24,251 nucleotides of DNA, taken from the IMG/VR virus record IMGVR_UViG_3300032087_000478, positions 1 to 24,251 of that record. One strand, given 5' to 3'. Numbering within the stretch: the first letter of the stretch is position 1; each line of letters begins with the position of its first letter. Below are positions 1 to 5,776 of the stretch, one piece after another. The position numbers and the translations under genes were made by a program. The notes under the pieces are model-generated. The model saw only the letters and a program-made list of their open reading frames with translations, ran no database searches and had not been told where the DNA came from. The stretch is from a virus.

Positions 1-12
1 ATGTACGTACAT
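1..12. repeat. 12-bp perfect palindrome at window edge
   Basis: ATGTACGTACAT reads the same on both strands. On the minus strand it also offers an ATG starting at position 12, six bases past the stop of the coiled-coil gene, so it may simply be the first codons of the next gene downstream, which is cut by the window edge. Its symmetry would also suit a protein-binding site. The sequence shows only the palindrome; any function is a guess. Confidence 0.3.
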
Positions 13-17
13 ACTGT

Positions 18-257
18 CTATACTTTTTCGCCCCCCCCTATATAATTATTTTTAGAATCTATATAATCATTAGTGATAGCTTGTAACTCCTCTTGTAAGT
101 CTGCTAGTTGTTTCTTTAGTAGTAGCTCGTTAAGTTCTACTCCTTGCAGTCCTTGTTGCATTGTCTTTATTAATGATTGTTGCATCTTTATTAGTTGCTC
201 TTGCTTGTCTATTATTCTTTTAGCTTCATCGAATAAGTCTAGTAATTCGCTTGTCAT
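18..257 (-). CDS. Small coiled-coil protein, function unknown
   Basis: This 79-aa protein is almost entirely charged and Gln/Leu-rich helix. Residues about 5-65 show heptad-like spacing of Leu and Ile, as expected for a coiled coil. There is no signal peptide and no catalytic motif. The ATG overlaps the stop of the upstream methyltransferase gene (ATGA, 254-257), so it is probably translationally coupled to it. The C-terminus, YIGGGEKV, is encoded across a run of eight G, and a length change there would shift the last four codons into frames that stay open to the window edge. I recognise no family. It could be a structural or regulatory accessory of the early operon; that is inference. Confidence 0.6.
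   Translation of the reverse strand: MTSELLDLFDEAKRIIDKQEQLIKMQQSLIKTMQQGLQGVELNELLLKKQLADLQEELQAITNDYIDSKNNYIGGGEKV
31..38 (-). repeat. G8 homopolymer in the 3' end of the coiled-coil gene
   Basis: Eight consecutive C on the plus strand (G8 in the coding strand) lie in a sequence otherwise very poor in G and C. The run encodes two of the glycines of the GGGEKV tail. Such runs are prone to polymerase or ribosome slippage and to sequencing error. Both alternative reading frames after the run stay open to position 1. Confidence 0.8.
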
Positions 258-1015
258 TGTTCTAATATATTTAATTGTTTGTTATATTGTTTAATTCTTT
301 TTTTAGATAAGTTATAAGCATTTACATCTATGTCTATACCAATAAAGTTTCTGTTGTTTTTTTTACAAGCAATGCCAGTTTGACCAGTTCCCATAAAAAT
401 ATCTAATACTGTATCTTGCTCATTAGTAGATAACAACATACAAGTTTCTGGTATTTCTAAAGGAAATCCACTATGTCCATATTTACATTCTAGTTCCTTT
501 CTGCCAAAATTAGTATTAGTCTTATTTCCACTATTAAAAGGAATTTCCCACACATTACCAACATTCTTAGTTTTAAAAATATGAGGATTTATTTTGTAAG
601 CTAACTCTTTGTTTAAATTTATATCGTTGCTGGTATGTCTTAACATAAATATATATTCACATTGATTAGTTAGTTGTCTATTAGTGTTGGCTGGTTGCTG
701 GTTATATCTATACCAAATAATAGTATCGTGTAATTTAAACATCAATTGCTCTGTGGCTATTTCCATTAATTCAAAAGCTCTTGTTGTTATCTCACTATCA
801 TTTATAACATTTAAATAAAAAGTTCCATCTAATTTCAATATTCTTTTACACTCTTTTAGCCATTTATTACACCATCTTAAATACTGAGCGTAAGAATTAA
901 AATAAGCCTCATAAGCAAAACCTTTCCAATATGGAGGAGAAGTAATTATGCAGTCTATTGAATTGTCATCAATATTATTTAAAGCAGATAAACAATCACT
1001 GTTAATTAATTTCAT
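254..1015 (-). CDS. DNA methyltransferase, SPPY type (probably N4-cytosine)
   Basis: This 253-aa enzyme is predicted to transfer a methyl group from S-adenosylmethionine to an exocyclic amino group in DNA. The catalytic motif IV, TSPPYW, is at residues 25-30, and the AdoMet-binding motif I, DIFMGTGQTG, is near residues 205-214. That order (catalysis first, AdoMet pocket last) is the beta class. SPPY is commonest in N4-cytosine enzymes, whereas DPPY is typical of N6-adenine; the base specificity is therefore an inference. No restriction partner is next to it, so it is probably an orphan that protects phage DNA. Its start overlaps the stop of the DUF3310-like gene and its stop overlaps the start of the coiled-coil gene. 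Its C-terminal block (NRNFIGID) closely resembles that of the methyltransferase between the terminase genes. Confidence 0.88.
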   Translation of the reverse strand: MKLINSDCLSALNNIDDNSIDCIITSPPYWKGFAYEAYFNSYAQYLRWCNKWLKECKRILKLDGTFYLNVINDSEITTRAFELMEIATEQLMFKLHDTIIWYRYNQQPANTNRQLTNQCEYIFMLRHTSNDINLNKELAYKINPHIFKTKNVGNVWEIPFNSGNKTNTNFGRKELECKYGHSGFPLEIPETCMLLSTNEQDTVLDIFMGTGQTGIACKKNNRNFIGIDIDVNAYNLSKKRIKQYNKQLNILEQ

Positions 1016-1299
1016 TGTTCTCTATTGTTTAGTTTATCTAATTCAAAGTTAAGATGATTTATAGCCTTTTGTATGCAATCGTATGGACTATCGTGCTTGT
1101 AACTACTTCTAAGTAGATAGGTTACAGCTGTGCCTATGTTATAGCTTAAATCCCAATCCTCACACACTTTCCTAGCTTCATATCCATAAGTATTACCTAT
1201 ATAGTAGTTTGGTATAGGATTGCTCTTTAAGTCTTGTATAACTTCTTTAGCTTCGTCTATGTTTCTTGTATAGTCGTAGTAGTATTTACTCTTTGCCAT
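1012..1299 (-). CDS. DUF3310-like small phage protein
   Basis: A 95-aa protein. The second half (about residues 42-90) carries the pattern of the DUF3310 (SaV-like) family found in many phages: an Asn-Xaa-Gly-Xaa-Ala stretch, then TYLLRSSYKH, then a Lys-Ala-Ile-Asn-His-Leu helix. The family sits among phage early and nucleotide-metabolism genes, but its biochemical role is not established. Its N-terminus (MAKSKYYYDYTRN) is Tyr-rich and unassigned. The start overlaps the end of the HNH gene by 14 bases, and its stop overlaps the start of the methyltransferase gene. I am fairly sure of the family by pattern; the function is unknown. Confidence 0.7.
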   Translation of the reverse strand: MAKSKYYYDYTRNIDEAKEVIQDLKSNPIPNYYIGNTYGYEARKVCEDWDLSYNIGTAVTYLLRSSYKHDSPYDCIQKAINHLNFELDKLNNREQ

Positions 1300-1627
1300 T
1301 TCTTTTACGTTTTGCTTTTGCCCACGCTGTCTTTTGATTGTGATGTGGTAAACATAAAGTCATTAAGTTATCTTGGTTCAGTCTGTCACCACCATCTTTA
1401 ATCTCTATAATGTGGTCAATGATTATCTTATCTTTATAATTTACTTTGCCTTCCTCAGAACACCAGCGACAATGAGGCTCTCGTTCTATGTGCCATTTTC
1501 TAAGGTTTCTCCAAGCTCTGCTGTTATAAAAGTCATAGTTCTCGCTCTTATGCTTTTCAGTAAAGCCAGTAGTCTTTTTGCTACTTGCTATCCATTTTTT
1601 TTTCTTTCCCTTTGGTAGATTAGGCAT
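1286..1627 (-). CDS. HNH endonuclease
   Basis: A 113-aa nuclease. A zinc knuckle is formed by C53 and C56 with C92 and H95, and the HNH core is visible as DHI at residues 71-73, GG at 79-80, N87 and HH at 95-96. The N-terminus is Lys-rich and probably binds DNA. In many phages a stand-alone HNH protein lies next to the terminase and helps DNA packaging; here it lies in the early block, far from the terminase, so a role in DNA recombination, host DNA degradation or homing is as likely. Its ATG shares one base with the stop of the 65-aa gene upstream (TAATG). Family assignment is secure, role is not. Confidence 0.88.
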   Translation of the reverse strand: MPNLPKGKKKKWIASSKKTTGFTEKHKSENYDFYNSRAWRNLRKWHIEREPHCRWCSEEGKVNYKDKIIIDHIIEIKDGGDRLNQDNLMTLCLPHHNQKTAWAKAKRKRNGKE

Positions 1628-1824
1628 TAGTTTAAAAATTCTAAATCGTTGTCATCGTATTCTGGTAGCTTATACTCTATTGATATTATTGGTGGAATTC
1701 CGTTATTGTTTAGCCAATCATCTAAGCTATCAACTAAGGTATTTACAGCTCTATCTTTTGCATCGTCTAGCAGTTCTGTATCTTCTACCTTCAATTCTAT
1801 ACTAACACTCGCAATTATCTTCAT
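1627..1824 (-). CDS. Hypothetical acidic protein, 65 aa
   Basis: A short acidic protein beginning MKIIASVSIELKVEDTE and ending in an Asp/Glu-rich tail. The layout suggests a beta strand, a long amphipathic helix (about residues 17-40) and a second beta strand, a small alpha/beta fold. No family is recognised. It overlaps the upstream 51-aa membrane-protein gene by 23 bases and touches the HNH gene downstream by one base, so it is part of the same compact operon. An A-rich leader (AAAAGAA) precedes the ATG, as for its neighbours. The protein-like composition and tight packing support it as a real gene; function unknown. Confidence 0.6.
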   Translation of the reverse strand: MKIIASVSIELKVEDTELLDDAKDRAVNTLVDSLDDWLNNNGIPPIISIEYKLPEYDDNDLEFLN

Positions 1825-1957
1825 TTCTTTTATTTTCTTCAGCTATAAATCCTACAATAAAATAATGTACAAATATTACTAAAAATATAGGCAAACAACT
1901 CAATAATATTATTAAGGCTATCAGCGTTCTAAATATACTTTTTAAAGTCCTCAACAT
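1802..1957 (-). CDS. Small membrane protein, 51 aa
   Basis: A short reading frame from ATG at 1957 to TAG at 1802 fills what would otherwise be a 100-base gap. The protein starts with a basic stretch (MLRTLKSIFRTL), continues with a very hydrophobic segment at about residues 11-38 that can form one long or two short membrane helices, and ends in a charged tail rich in Glu, Asn and Cys (NEDNCEC). The topology by the positive-inside rule is N-terminus in the cytoplasm. It overlaps the 73-aa gene upstream by 29 bases and the 65-aa gene downstream by 23 bases. No family recognised. Tiny membrane proteins in phage early operons often act on the host envelope or in superinfection exclusion; that is speculation here. 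Confidence 0.6.
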   Translation of the reverse strand: MLRTLKSIFRTLIALIILLSCLPIFLVIFVHYFIVGFIAEENKRNEDNCEC

Positions 1958-2150
1958 CTAAATAGGTTTTAGTAAAGTATCTATCTGCATTCCTTTGTAT
2001 CTTTTCTTGTTCTATTCTGTAATCTTCTCTATATCCAAACATTAGTTGAAATCCTATGTCTGTTGTTATCTTTTTAGGCAATACTAACTCTAGTCCGTTT
2101 TCCGTTCTTTTATATATCTCTTGGTGTCTGGTCGCCCTATTAGACTTCAA
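1929..2150 (-). CDS. Hypothetical basic protein, 73 aa
   Basis: A 73-aa protein, MKSNRATRHQEIYKRTENG..., rich in Arg, Lys, Tyr and Asp, with no membrane segment, signal or known motif. Its start overlaps the end of the 121-aa gene by 11 bases and its end overlaps the 51-aa membrane-protein gene. The compact placement and balanced composition argue for a real early gene. Basic and aromatic residues would suit nucleic-acid or protein binding, but no function can be assigned. Confidence 0.55.
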   Translation of the reverse strand: MKSNRATRHQEIYKRTENGLELVLPKKITTDIGFQLMFGYREDYRIEQEKIQRNADRYFTKTYLDVEDFKKYI

Positions 2151-2505
2151 GAGTTGACTTGTATTTATTTATTATCCTTTCCATCTGTGTTTCATACCAT
2201 ATAGGAAAGTCGTAGGCTTGTTCGCCTTGCTCCCATACTCTATATAACACGGCTCTTAATCTTTGTGAAGCAGTTTTTGTCTTGCCGACTTCAAAGTCTG
2301 TGGTAAACTTTTCAACTTCCTCTTGCTCTGCTTTACTTATATCGTCAGAACTTATTAGAACCATTCCAGGAGATTTACGTAAGCTAAAAACCCTCATCAT
2401 TGTTTCTTCTGGTAGCTCTTGAGTATGTATGTTAATACTAAGAGTTCCGTCTGCTAGAGTGCTTACCTTGTTCACTCCTCCCTCGAATATTACCGTTTTT
2501 TTCAT
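2140..2505 (-). CDS. Conserved-looking phage protein, 121 aa
   Basis: I chose the start MKKTVIFEGG at 2505 because it follows ACAAAG directly, like several starts in this genome; an in-frame ATG at 2532 would add nine residues (MNLFYIFTK). The N-terminal half looks like a small beta-rich domain. The C-terminal half carries KTASQRLRAVLYRVWEQ followed by an aromatic-rich helix ending in MERIINKYK. From memory, this SQRLRAVLY-x-WEQ pattern recurs in phage proteins of unknown function near replication and recombination genes; I cannot name the family. It lies after the NinG-like gene and overlaps the 73-aa gene by 11 bases, which suggests a DNA-metabolism accessory. Confidence 0.65.
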   Translation of the reverse strand: MKKTVIFEGGVNKVSTLADGTLSINIHTQELPEETMMRVFSLRKSPGMVLISSDDISKAEQEEVEKFTTDFEVGKTKTASQRLRAVLYRVWEQGEQAYDFPIWYETQMERIINKYKSTLEV

Positions 2506-2573
2506 CTTTGTAAATATATAAAATAGATTCAATTATCCAATCTTCAGAGTTTAAAGTTTTAAACAACCGATTG

Positions 2574-2963
2574 TTAATCCAGCTCACTAATCTTTTGTTT
2601 ATACCTTTCGATTGCTTCCTCATAGTCTACTCTGTTTAGTTTTACTATTGTCTTTGCTCTGTGTTCTAACTCCTCTGCTGTGCCATCTCCAAACCTTTGG
2701 TCTAAATACATTCCAAACTTATATTGCTCTCCTTGTCTATACATATTGCACTTAACACATTGCACTTGAACATTTACCTCATCCCAACGAGTAGAGTGGT
2801 GGCTTCTACTTTGAAAGTGTCCAGCTTGTTGCTCTTTCCAATGTTTCTCTACTCCACAAGTGAAACACTTGACTCTACCTAAGTGGTCTGCATTTCTACG
2901 TCTTATAAACTGACTAAACAATACGTCTAGCTTTTTCTTTAGTTTACTTATTGTGGTTGGCAT
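2574..2963 (-). CDS. ninG: NinG-like (Rap) recombination protein
   Basis: A 129-aa protein matching the NinG/Rap family of lambda-like phages. The zinc-binding pattern is clear: CFTCG at about residues 33-37, then QAGHFQSRSHHSTRWDEVN with the conserved Gly-His-Phe and Asn, then QCVKCNMYRQGEQ. Lambda Rap is a structure-specific nuclease that cuts branched recombination intermediates and promotes RecBCD-linked recombination; the same role is inferred here. A Lys-rich helix precedes the zinc region and a helical region follows. Its start overlaps the upstream 141-aa gene by 20 bases. It belongs to the replication and recombination part of the early operon. Good confidence in family, moderate in activity. 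Confidence 0.82.
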   Translation of the reverse strand: MPTTISKLKKKLDVLFSQFIRRRNADHLGRVKCFTCGVEKHWKEQQAGHFQSRSHHSTRWDEVNVQVQCVKCNMYRQGEQYKFGMYLDQRFGDGTAEELEHRAKTIVKLNRVDYEEAIERYKQKISELD

Positions 2964-3369
2964 TGCCTATTTTTTTTATCTCTCTTTTATCTATTGCCTT
3001 AGTAAAAGACTCAACACGCTTTTTATAGAGTTCATAATGGTCTATTTGATTATTCTGTCTTTTTAATGCTTTAGACATCTTGTAATTTCTTAGAGCCTCG
3101 TTCCACATTGGAACATTAACAAAGTGTGGTCCATCATTCTCTCTGATGTGTTTATTTAAGGCAAATCTAACCTCCTCTAATTCCATAGAGCCATAATTGG
3201 TAGCTAAGTCATTACAAAATAAATTAGTCATTTGAACTATTATCTCAGCTTCTGGAGCTTGTCCAAGCTGAACATAAAGCGTAGATATAACGTCATAGCA
3301 TTGTCTTTTTAATTCTTTTATATCGTGTGCATATAGATACCACACTTGATTAGTCTTATTTTTTTTCAT
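2944..3369 (-). CDS. Hypothetical helical protein of the replication block, 141 aa
   Basis: A 141-aa, mostly helical protein. After a basic start (MKKNKTNQVWYLYAHD) it shows a pattern at about residues 58-92 (a helix with MELEEVRFAL followed by a His-Phe-Val-Asn-Val-Pro turn and a Trp/Leu/Tyr helix) that recalls phage proteins lying between the initiator and recombination genes in Bacteroidota phages. The Lys-rich C-terminus (KRVESFTKAIDKREIKK) may bind nucleic acid or a helicase. I cannot name a family; helicase loader or replisome accessory is only a context-based guess. It overlaps the 54-aa gene upstream by 14 bases and the NinG-like gene downstream by 20 bases. Confidence 0.6.
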   Translation of the reverse strand: MKKNKTNQVWYLYAHDIKELKRQCYDVISTLYVQLGQAPEAEIIVQMTNLFCNDLATNYGSMELEEVRFALNKHIRENDGPHFVNVPMWNEALRNYKMSKALKRQNNQIDHYELYKKRVESFTKAIDKREIKKIGNANHNK

Positions 3370-3520
3370 CTTTAGTTTGTTGTATGTGTTTCCACCCAGT
3401 TATTAAATAATGTGCATCCCAAGTTATTCTGTTTCTATATTTGTTGTCATTCTTGTAAATTTCAAACATCTTTTTTACCGTTACTTCTTTACGCTTTTTT
3501 ATATCTAAATAATCAATCAT
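3356..3520 (-). CDS. Small basic protein, 54 aa
   Basis: A short gene from ATG 3520 to TAA 3356 that fills the interval between two longer genes. It encodes MIDYLDIKKRKEVTVKKMF..., followed by an aromatic stretch containing ITWDAHYLITGWKH and a Lys-rich end. It overlaps its neighbours on both sides (8 bases with the 82-aa gene, 14 bases with the 141-aa gene), a pattern that fits the operon exactly and supports a real gene. No family is recognised. The mix of basic and aromatic residues would suit a DNA- or RNA-binding peptide. Confidence 0.6.
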   Translation of the reverse strand: MIDYLDIKKRKEVTVKKMFEIYKNDNKYRNRITWDAHYLITGWKHIQQTKDEKK

Positions 3521-3761
3521 TTACTTGCTTTTTTACTTCTATTAATACTTCCATGAGGCTGTCATATATCAGCTCTAGTTCCTTACTGCCCTCAGTCCAT
3601 TGTGTTATTTCTCTCTCGTATTGTGCTGCTACTTTTAAAAGTCTGTTAAACTTTAGTTTAATAATTCCAGCGTGTGAGCCTTTTAAACTGTATAGTTGCT
3701 CGTTAAAGCATCTAAACATAGCTATCAATAAAAGTAGGTCTGTTGTGTGTTCTTTAGTCAT
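3513..3761 (-). CDS. Hypothetical helical protein, 82 aa
   Basis: An all-helical 82-aa protein with two long amphipathic segments (about residues 6-28 and 35-80). It has no signal peptide or membrane span, and no family is recognised. The start lies inside the last codons of the replication initiator gene (8-base overlap) and the end overlaps the 54-aa gene by 8 bases, so the genes are probably translated as a chain. Position directly after the initiator makes a helicase-loader or primosome accessory role conceivable, but nothing in the sequence proves it. Confidence 0.55.
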   Translation of the reverse strand: MTKEHTTDLLLLIAMFRCFNEQLYSLKGSHAGIIKLKFNRLLKVAAQYEREITQWTEGSKELELIYDSLMEVLIEVKKQVND

Positions 3762-4458
3762 TGTGTTCTTTATTAATCATTTCTAGTCCTTTATGATAGT
3801 TGCTTAATATCTTTTGAACTTTGGTTTGTTTTTCTGTTTTAAGCTCAAATAATCCTTTCCAGCCATTCTCGATAGACTGCTGGATAATTTGCGCTTGGTT
3901 TTCTTTGTTGTTGTTGGAGATTCTTAATAGCTTAGAAATGGCAGCAGCTTCGCCTAGTGGTTTGTAAGTAGTTCTAAATTGTTCTTTTCTAAATTCTTTC
4001 CATAAATTCCAAGCATCTAAATTTAATTCAAAAGGATAATCCCTTTCTGTTTTAGTATTATTAGTATTTAGTTTATTTAAGTATTTAGTATTATTAGTAT
4101 TTAGTAGTGGTCGATTTTCTACATCTAGAATTTCTACATCTTGATTTTCTACTTCTTGAAAATCGGTATATGGTTTTTCAAAGACTATATAATCCCAAGA
4201 AACTATCTTCCCTTTCTCTCTTATTTGCTCTCGTTTCATATAGCCATTAGATGTCAGTTCTTTAAACGCTGAGTAGATAGCAGACTTGCCATCTGTACTC
4301 CATTTCTCAACCTCCTCAACGTATAGCTTCCAATCGTTAGGTAAAGCCAAGAGATGGCATAGCAATCCCTTAGCTTTTAACGACAAGTTCTTATTAAAGA
4401 TAAACTCATTGTTGATTGTGGTAAAGTTCTTAGACTTCTCTACTCTAATTCGCTTCAT
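3754..4458 (-). CDS. Replication initiator with N-terminal winged helix
   Basis: A 234-aa protein with the build of phage replication initiators (lambda O, DnaD or replisome-organiser type). Residues 1-95 form a winged-helix domain with the familiar pattern NLSLKAKGLLCHLLALPNDW, then a GKSAIYSAFKEL recognition region and a GYMKREQIREKGK wing. Residues about 100-140 are a low-complexity linker with two sets of short repeats (EVENQ/DVEIL/DVEN and two copies of LNTNNTK). The C-terminal region from about 145 is a helical domain (AWNLWKEFRKEQF...) that may contact the helicase or its loader. The linker DNA carries iteron-like repeats, so the protein may bind inside its own gene as lambda O does. 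It overlaps the HTH gene upstream by 14 bases. Confidence 0.75.
   Translation of the reverse strand: MKRIRVEKSKNFTTINNEFIFNKNLSLKAKGLLCHLLALPNDWKLYVEEVEKWSTDGKSAIYSAFKELTSNGYMKREQIREKGKIVSWDYIVFEKPYTDFQEVENQDVEILDVENRPLLNTNNTKYLNKLNTNNTKTERDYPFELNLDAWNLWKEFRKEQFRTTYKPLGEAAAISKLLRISNNNKENQAQIIQQSIENGWKGLFELKTEKQTKVQKILSNYHKGLEMINKEHND
4051..4105. repeat. Two 22-bp direct repeats, candidate origin iterons
   Basis: Positions 4051-4072 and 4084-4105 are identical over 22 bases and start 33 bases apart. Both copies are nearly pure A/T with a regular TTAGTATT pattern. They lie in the linker region of the initiator gene and encode two copies of LNTNNTK. Identity at every base, including third codon positions, is more than the protein repeat requires. 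They may form part of a replication origin, with the AT-rich stretch as the unwinding region; the alternative is a recent linker duplication. Confidence 0.8.
4116..4160. repeat. Three tandem 15-bp repeats, candidate origin iterons
   Basis: TTTCTACATCTAGAA (4116-4130), TTTCTACATCTTGAT (4131-4145) and TTTCTACTTCTTGAA (4146-4160) are head-to-tail copies differing at two to four positions. They encode the five-residue repeats QEVEN, QDVEI and LDVEN in the initiator. Their position beside the 22-bp repeats and inside an initiator gene matches the layout of the lambda origin, where iterons lie in gene O. Confidence 0.8.
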
Positions 4459-4675
4459 TTTCTATTTTATATTGAGCGTAACTAACTGGCTCTCCAAACT
4501 TATTCTCTGACTTGAGAATAGTAGTAGAAATGTTATATCCCTCATCTTTTAGAATAAATACTACAGCAGCTAATCGCATAATGCTATAGTCAAAAAATGC
4601 TTGTACTGGAGTTATTGGTCCAATCTCTTTAAGATGTCTAAGCACCTTGTCCTTCTGTGATAATTTCGTTTTCAT
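4445..4675 (-). CDS. Helix-turn-helix protein (HTH_39 type)
   Basis: A 76-aa protein matching the small phage winged-helix family HTH_39: a basic helix (QKDKVLRHLKEIG), then PITPVQAFFDYSIMRLAAVVFILKDEG, with the conserved Ala before the aromatic residue and the Arg-Leu-Ala core of the recognition helix, and a beta hairpin at the end. Such proteins bind DNA and often lie beside replication genes; target unknown. The start follows ACAAAG and lies within the end of the DnaA-like gene (38-base overlap). Its end overlaps the initiator by 14 bases. It could regulate the early operon or assist origin binding. Confidence 0.78.
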   Translation of the reverse strand: MKTKLSQKDKVLRHLKEIGPITPVQAFFDYSIMRLAAVVFILKDEGYNISTTILKSENKFGEPVSYAQYKIENEAN

Positions 4676-5069
4676 CTTTGTTATAAAATTTGGTTAATTT
4701 TTCTTTTAGTTCTAGTTGTGATTCTTTATTAGCTTGTAATCGTTGTATAACTTCCATCAGCTCCTCAACCTCAACTACATTTAAGTCACTTTTTACCATC
4801 TGCAATATAGTATTATATTTTTTAAAATAATAAGTATCTGTATCAACTAACATTCTATTTAATTTGTAGTGATGTATAACAGTAGCGTGATTTACTTTAA
4901 AATACTTTGCTATATGTAAATAAGGCATTCTAAGAACATCTCTAGCTATTGAGTATGTCATACGCTTAATATCTACAATATGTCGTTCTCTTGACCTACT
5001 TTTAAAGTCTTTTGTGGATATGTTACCAATGTAACAAGCTGTTTCTACTATTCTATTTAATTTATCCAT
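4638..5069 (-). CDS. Stand-alone DnaA domain-IV-like DNA-binding protein
   Basis: A 143-aa protein whose residues about 20-75 resemble the DNA-binding C-terminal domain of the bacterial initiator DnaA: SRSRERHIVDIKRMTYSIAR (the basic loop and first helices), HIAKYFKVNHATVIHH (the signature helix-turn-helix, where cellular DnaA has DHSTV-x-H) and a following helix. The AAA+ ATPase domain of DnaA is absent; instead a helical, Glu/Lys-rich tail (residues about 85-143) follows. It should therefore recognise DnaA-box-like sites without ATP-driven opening of DNA. Possible roles are replication initiation with the downstream initiator, recruitment of host factors, or competition with host DnaA. It overlaps the 92-aa gene by 8 bases. 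Confidence 0.82.
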   Translation of the reverse strand: MDKLNRIVETACYIGNISTKDFKSRSRERHIVDIKRMTYSIARDVLRMPYLHIAKYFKVNHATVIHHYKLNRMLVDTDTYYFKKYNTILQMVKSDLNVVEVEELMEVIQRLQANKESQLELKEKLTKFYNKDENEIITEGQGA

Positions 5070-5340
5070 TCATCTTAGTTTTAAAATACCATTCTTGAAG
5101 CTCTTGGCAATACTCTTGTCTTATAATAGTTTCAGAGATATATTTATCCCCTACATTTATATACCAGTCTGCTAGTCTTATCTCAAAATGGTCATCGTGT
5201 TCTATAAGCTCTGTTGCTTTCCTATTTAAATGTAACCAACCTTTGCCACGTCTTAGTCTAAAACAATAGCTGGTATCGTGGTCATATACTTCGTCACGTG
5301 ATTGTTTACTAAAAAGGTAAGTCTGTGCCATTACTATCAT
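5062..5340 (-). CDS. Hypothetical protein, 92 aa
   Basis: A 92-aa protein of mixed alpha/beta character, rich in Arg, Asp, Trp and Tyr, with a hydrophobic N-terminus (MIVMAQTYLF) that is too short for a membrane helix. The central part has the look of small beta-sheet phage proteins (SYCFRLRRGKGWLHLN), and the C-terminal helix is aromatic-rich (YCQELQEWYFKTKMNG). No family recognised. An alternative start three codons downstream (5331) is possible. It overlaps the end of the SSB-like gene by 32 bases and the start of the DnaA-like gene by 8 bases, so it is translated within the replication operon. Confidence 0.6.
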   Translation of the reverse strand: MIVMAQTYLFSKQSRDEVYDHDTSYCFRLRRGKGWLHLNRKATELIEHDDHFEIRLADWYINVGDKYISETIIRQEYCQELQEWYFKTKMNG

Positions 5341-5776
5341 TTTTTGGTTTTACATCGTTTACAATCCATTCTGTGAAAGTGTCAGCAATCTCTATAATCT
5401 CTGCTGGGCCTCCATCATTAGCTATACAATAATCTAAAGCGCATTTGAGAGAAACTTGTTTTGCTATTGCAATCTCTTTCTTTTTGTCTTTAGCGTTCCA
5501 TTCTTCCTTACTCATTTTATTGCTAGTGTTGGCTTTAAATCCTCCACCTTGAAAAGTTGAAGCTGGTTTAATTTTGTTGATTGTAGTGCCATTATACTCT
5601 CTTGTAGTTACTTCTATTAAAGCTGTCTGCCCTTCTATAAATTTATTTTGAGTTTCTGTCTTGGATAGGTACTCGCCTTTAAATCCATCTTCAAACTCTA
5701 GTAGCCACTTATAAAAGTGTCCATACTGAGATTCAAAATCCCCTACTTGTTTAACTGATTTAACTACTTTTTCCAT
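5309..5776 (-). CDS. Single-stranded-DNA-binding-like OB-fold protein
   Basis: A 155-aa protein. Residues about 3-70 have the alternating beta pattern of an OB fold (HFYKWLLEFEDGFKGEYLS, then a strand ending INKIKP). Residues about 98-140 form a helical region with IAKQVSLKCALDY, a pattern I recall from phage ssDNA-binding or replication-protein-A-like proteins. The chain ends TDLPF, which resembles the acidic tip (DDDIPF) by which bacterial SSB recruits replication and repair enzymes, joined by a flexible Lys/Asn/Asp linker. It probably coats single-stranded phage DNA during replication. It overlaps its neighbours by 17 bases upstream and 32 bases downstream. Family call by pattern only; moderately sure. 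Confidence 0.68.
   Translation of the reverse strand: MEKVVKSVKQVGDFESQYGHFYKWLLEFEDGFKGEYLSKTETQNKFIEGQTALIEVTTREYNGTTINKIKPASTFQGGGFKANTSNKMSKEEWNAKDKKKEIAIAKQVSLKCALDYCIANDGGPAEIIEIADTFTEWIVNDVKPKNDSNGTDLPF

Noticed and set aside
2511-2540. Promoter-like TTG-N19-TATATTTA on the minus strand
   Set aside because: It would put the transcription start at or beyond the chosen ATG at 2505 and lies inside a coupled operon; AT-rich chance match is more likely.
2438-2623. 61-aa minus-strand open frame with a basic sequence
   Set aside because: It overlaps the NinG-like gene and the 121-aa gene in another frame, has a random-looking end, and leaves no gap that needs a gene.
5013-5021. Single DnaA-box-like ATATCCACA
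   Set aside because: One near-match without a cluster is not evidence of an origin; mentioned only as a site to test with the DnaA-like protein.
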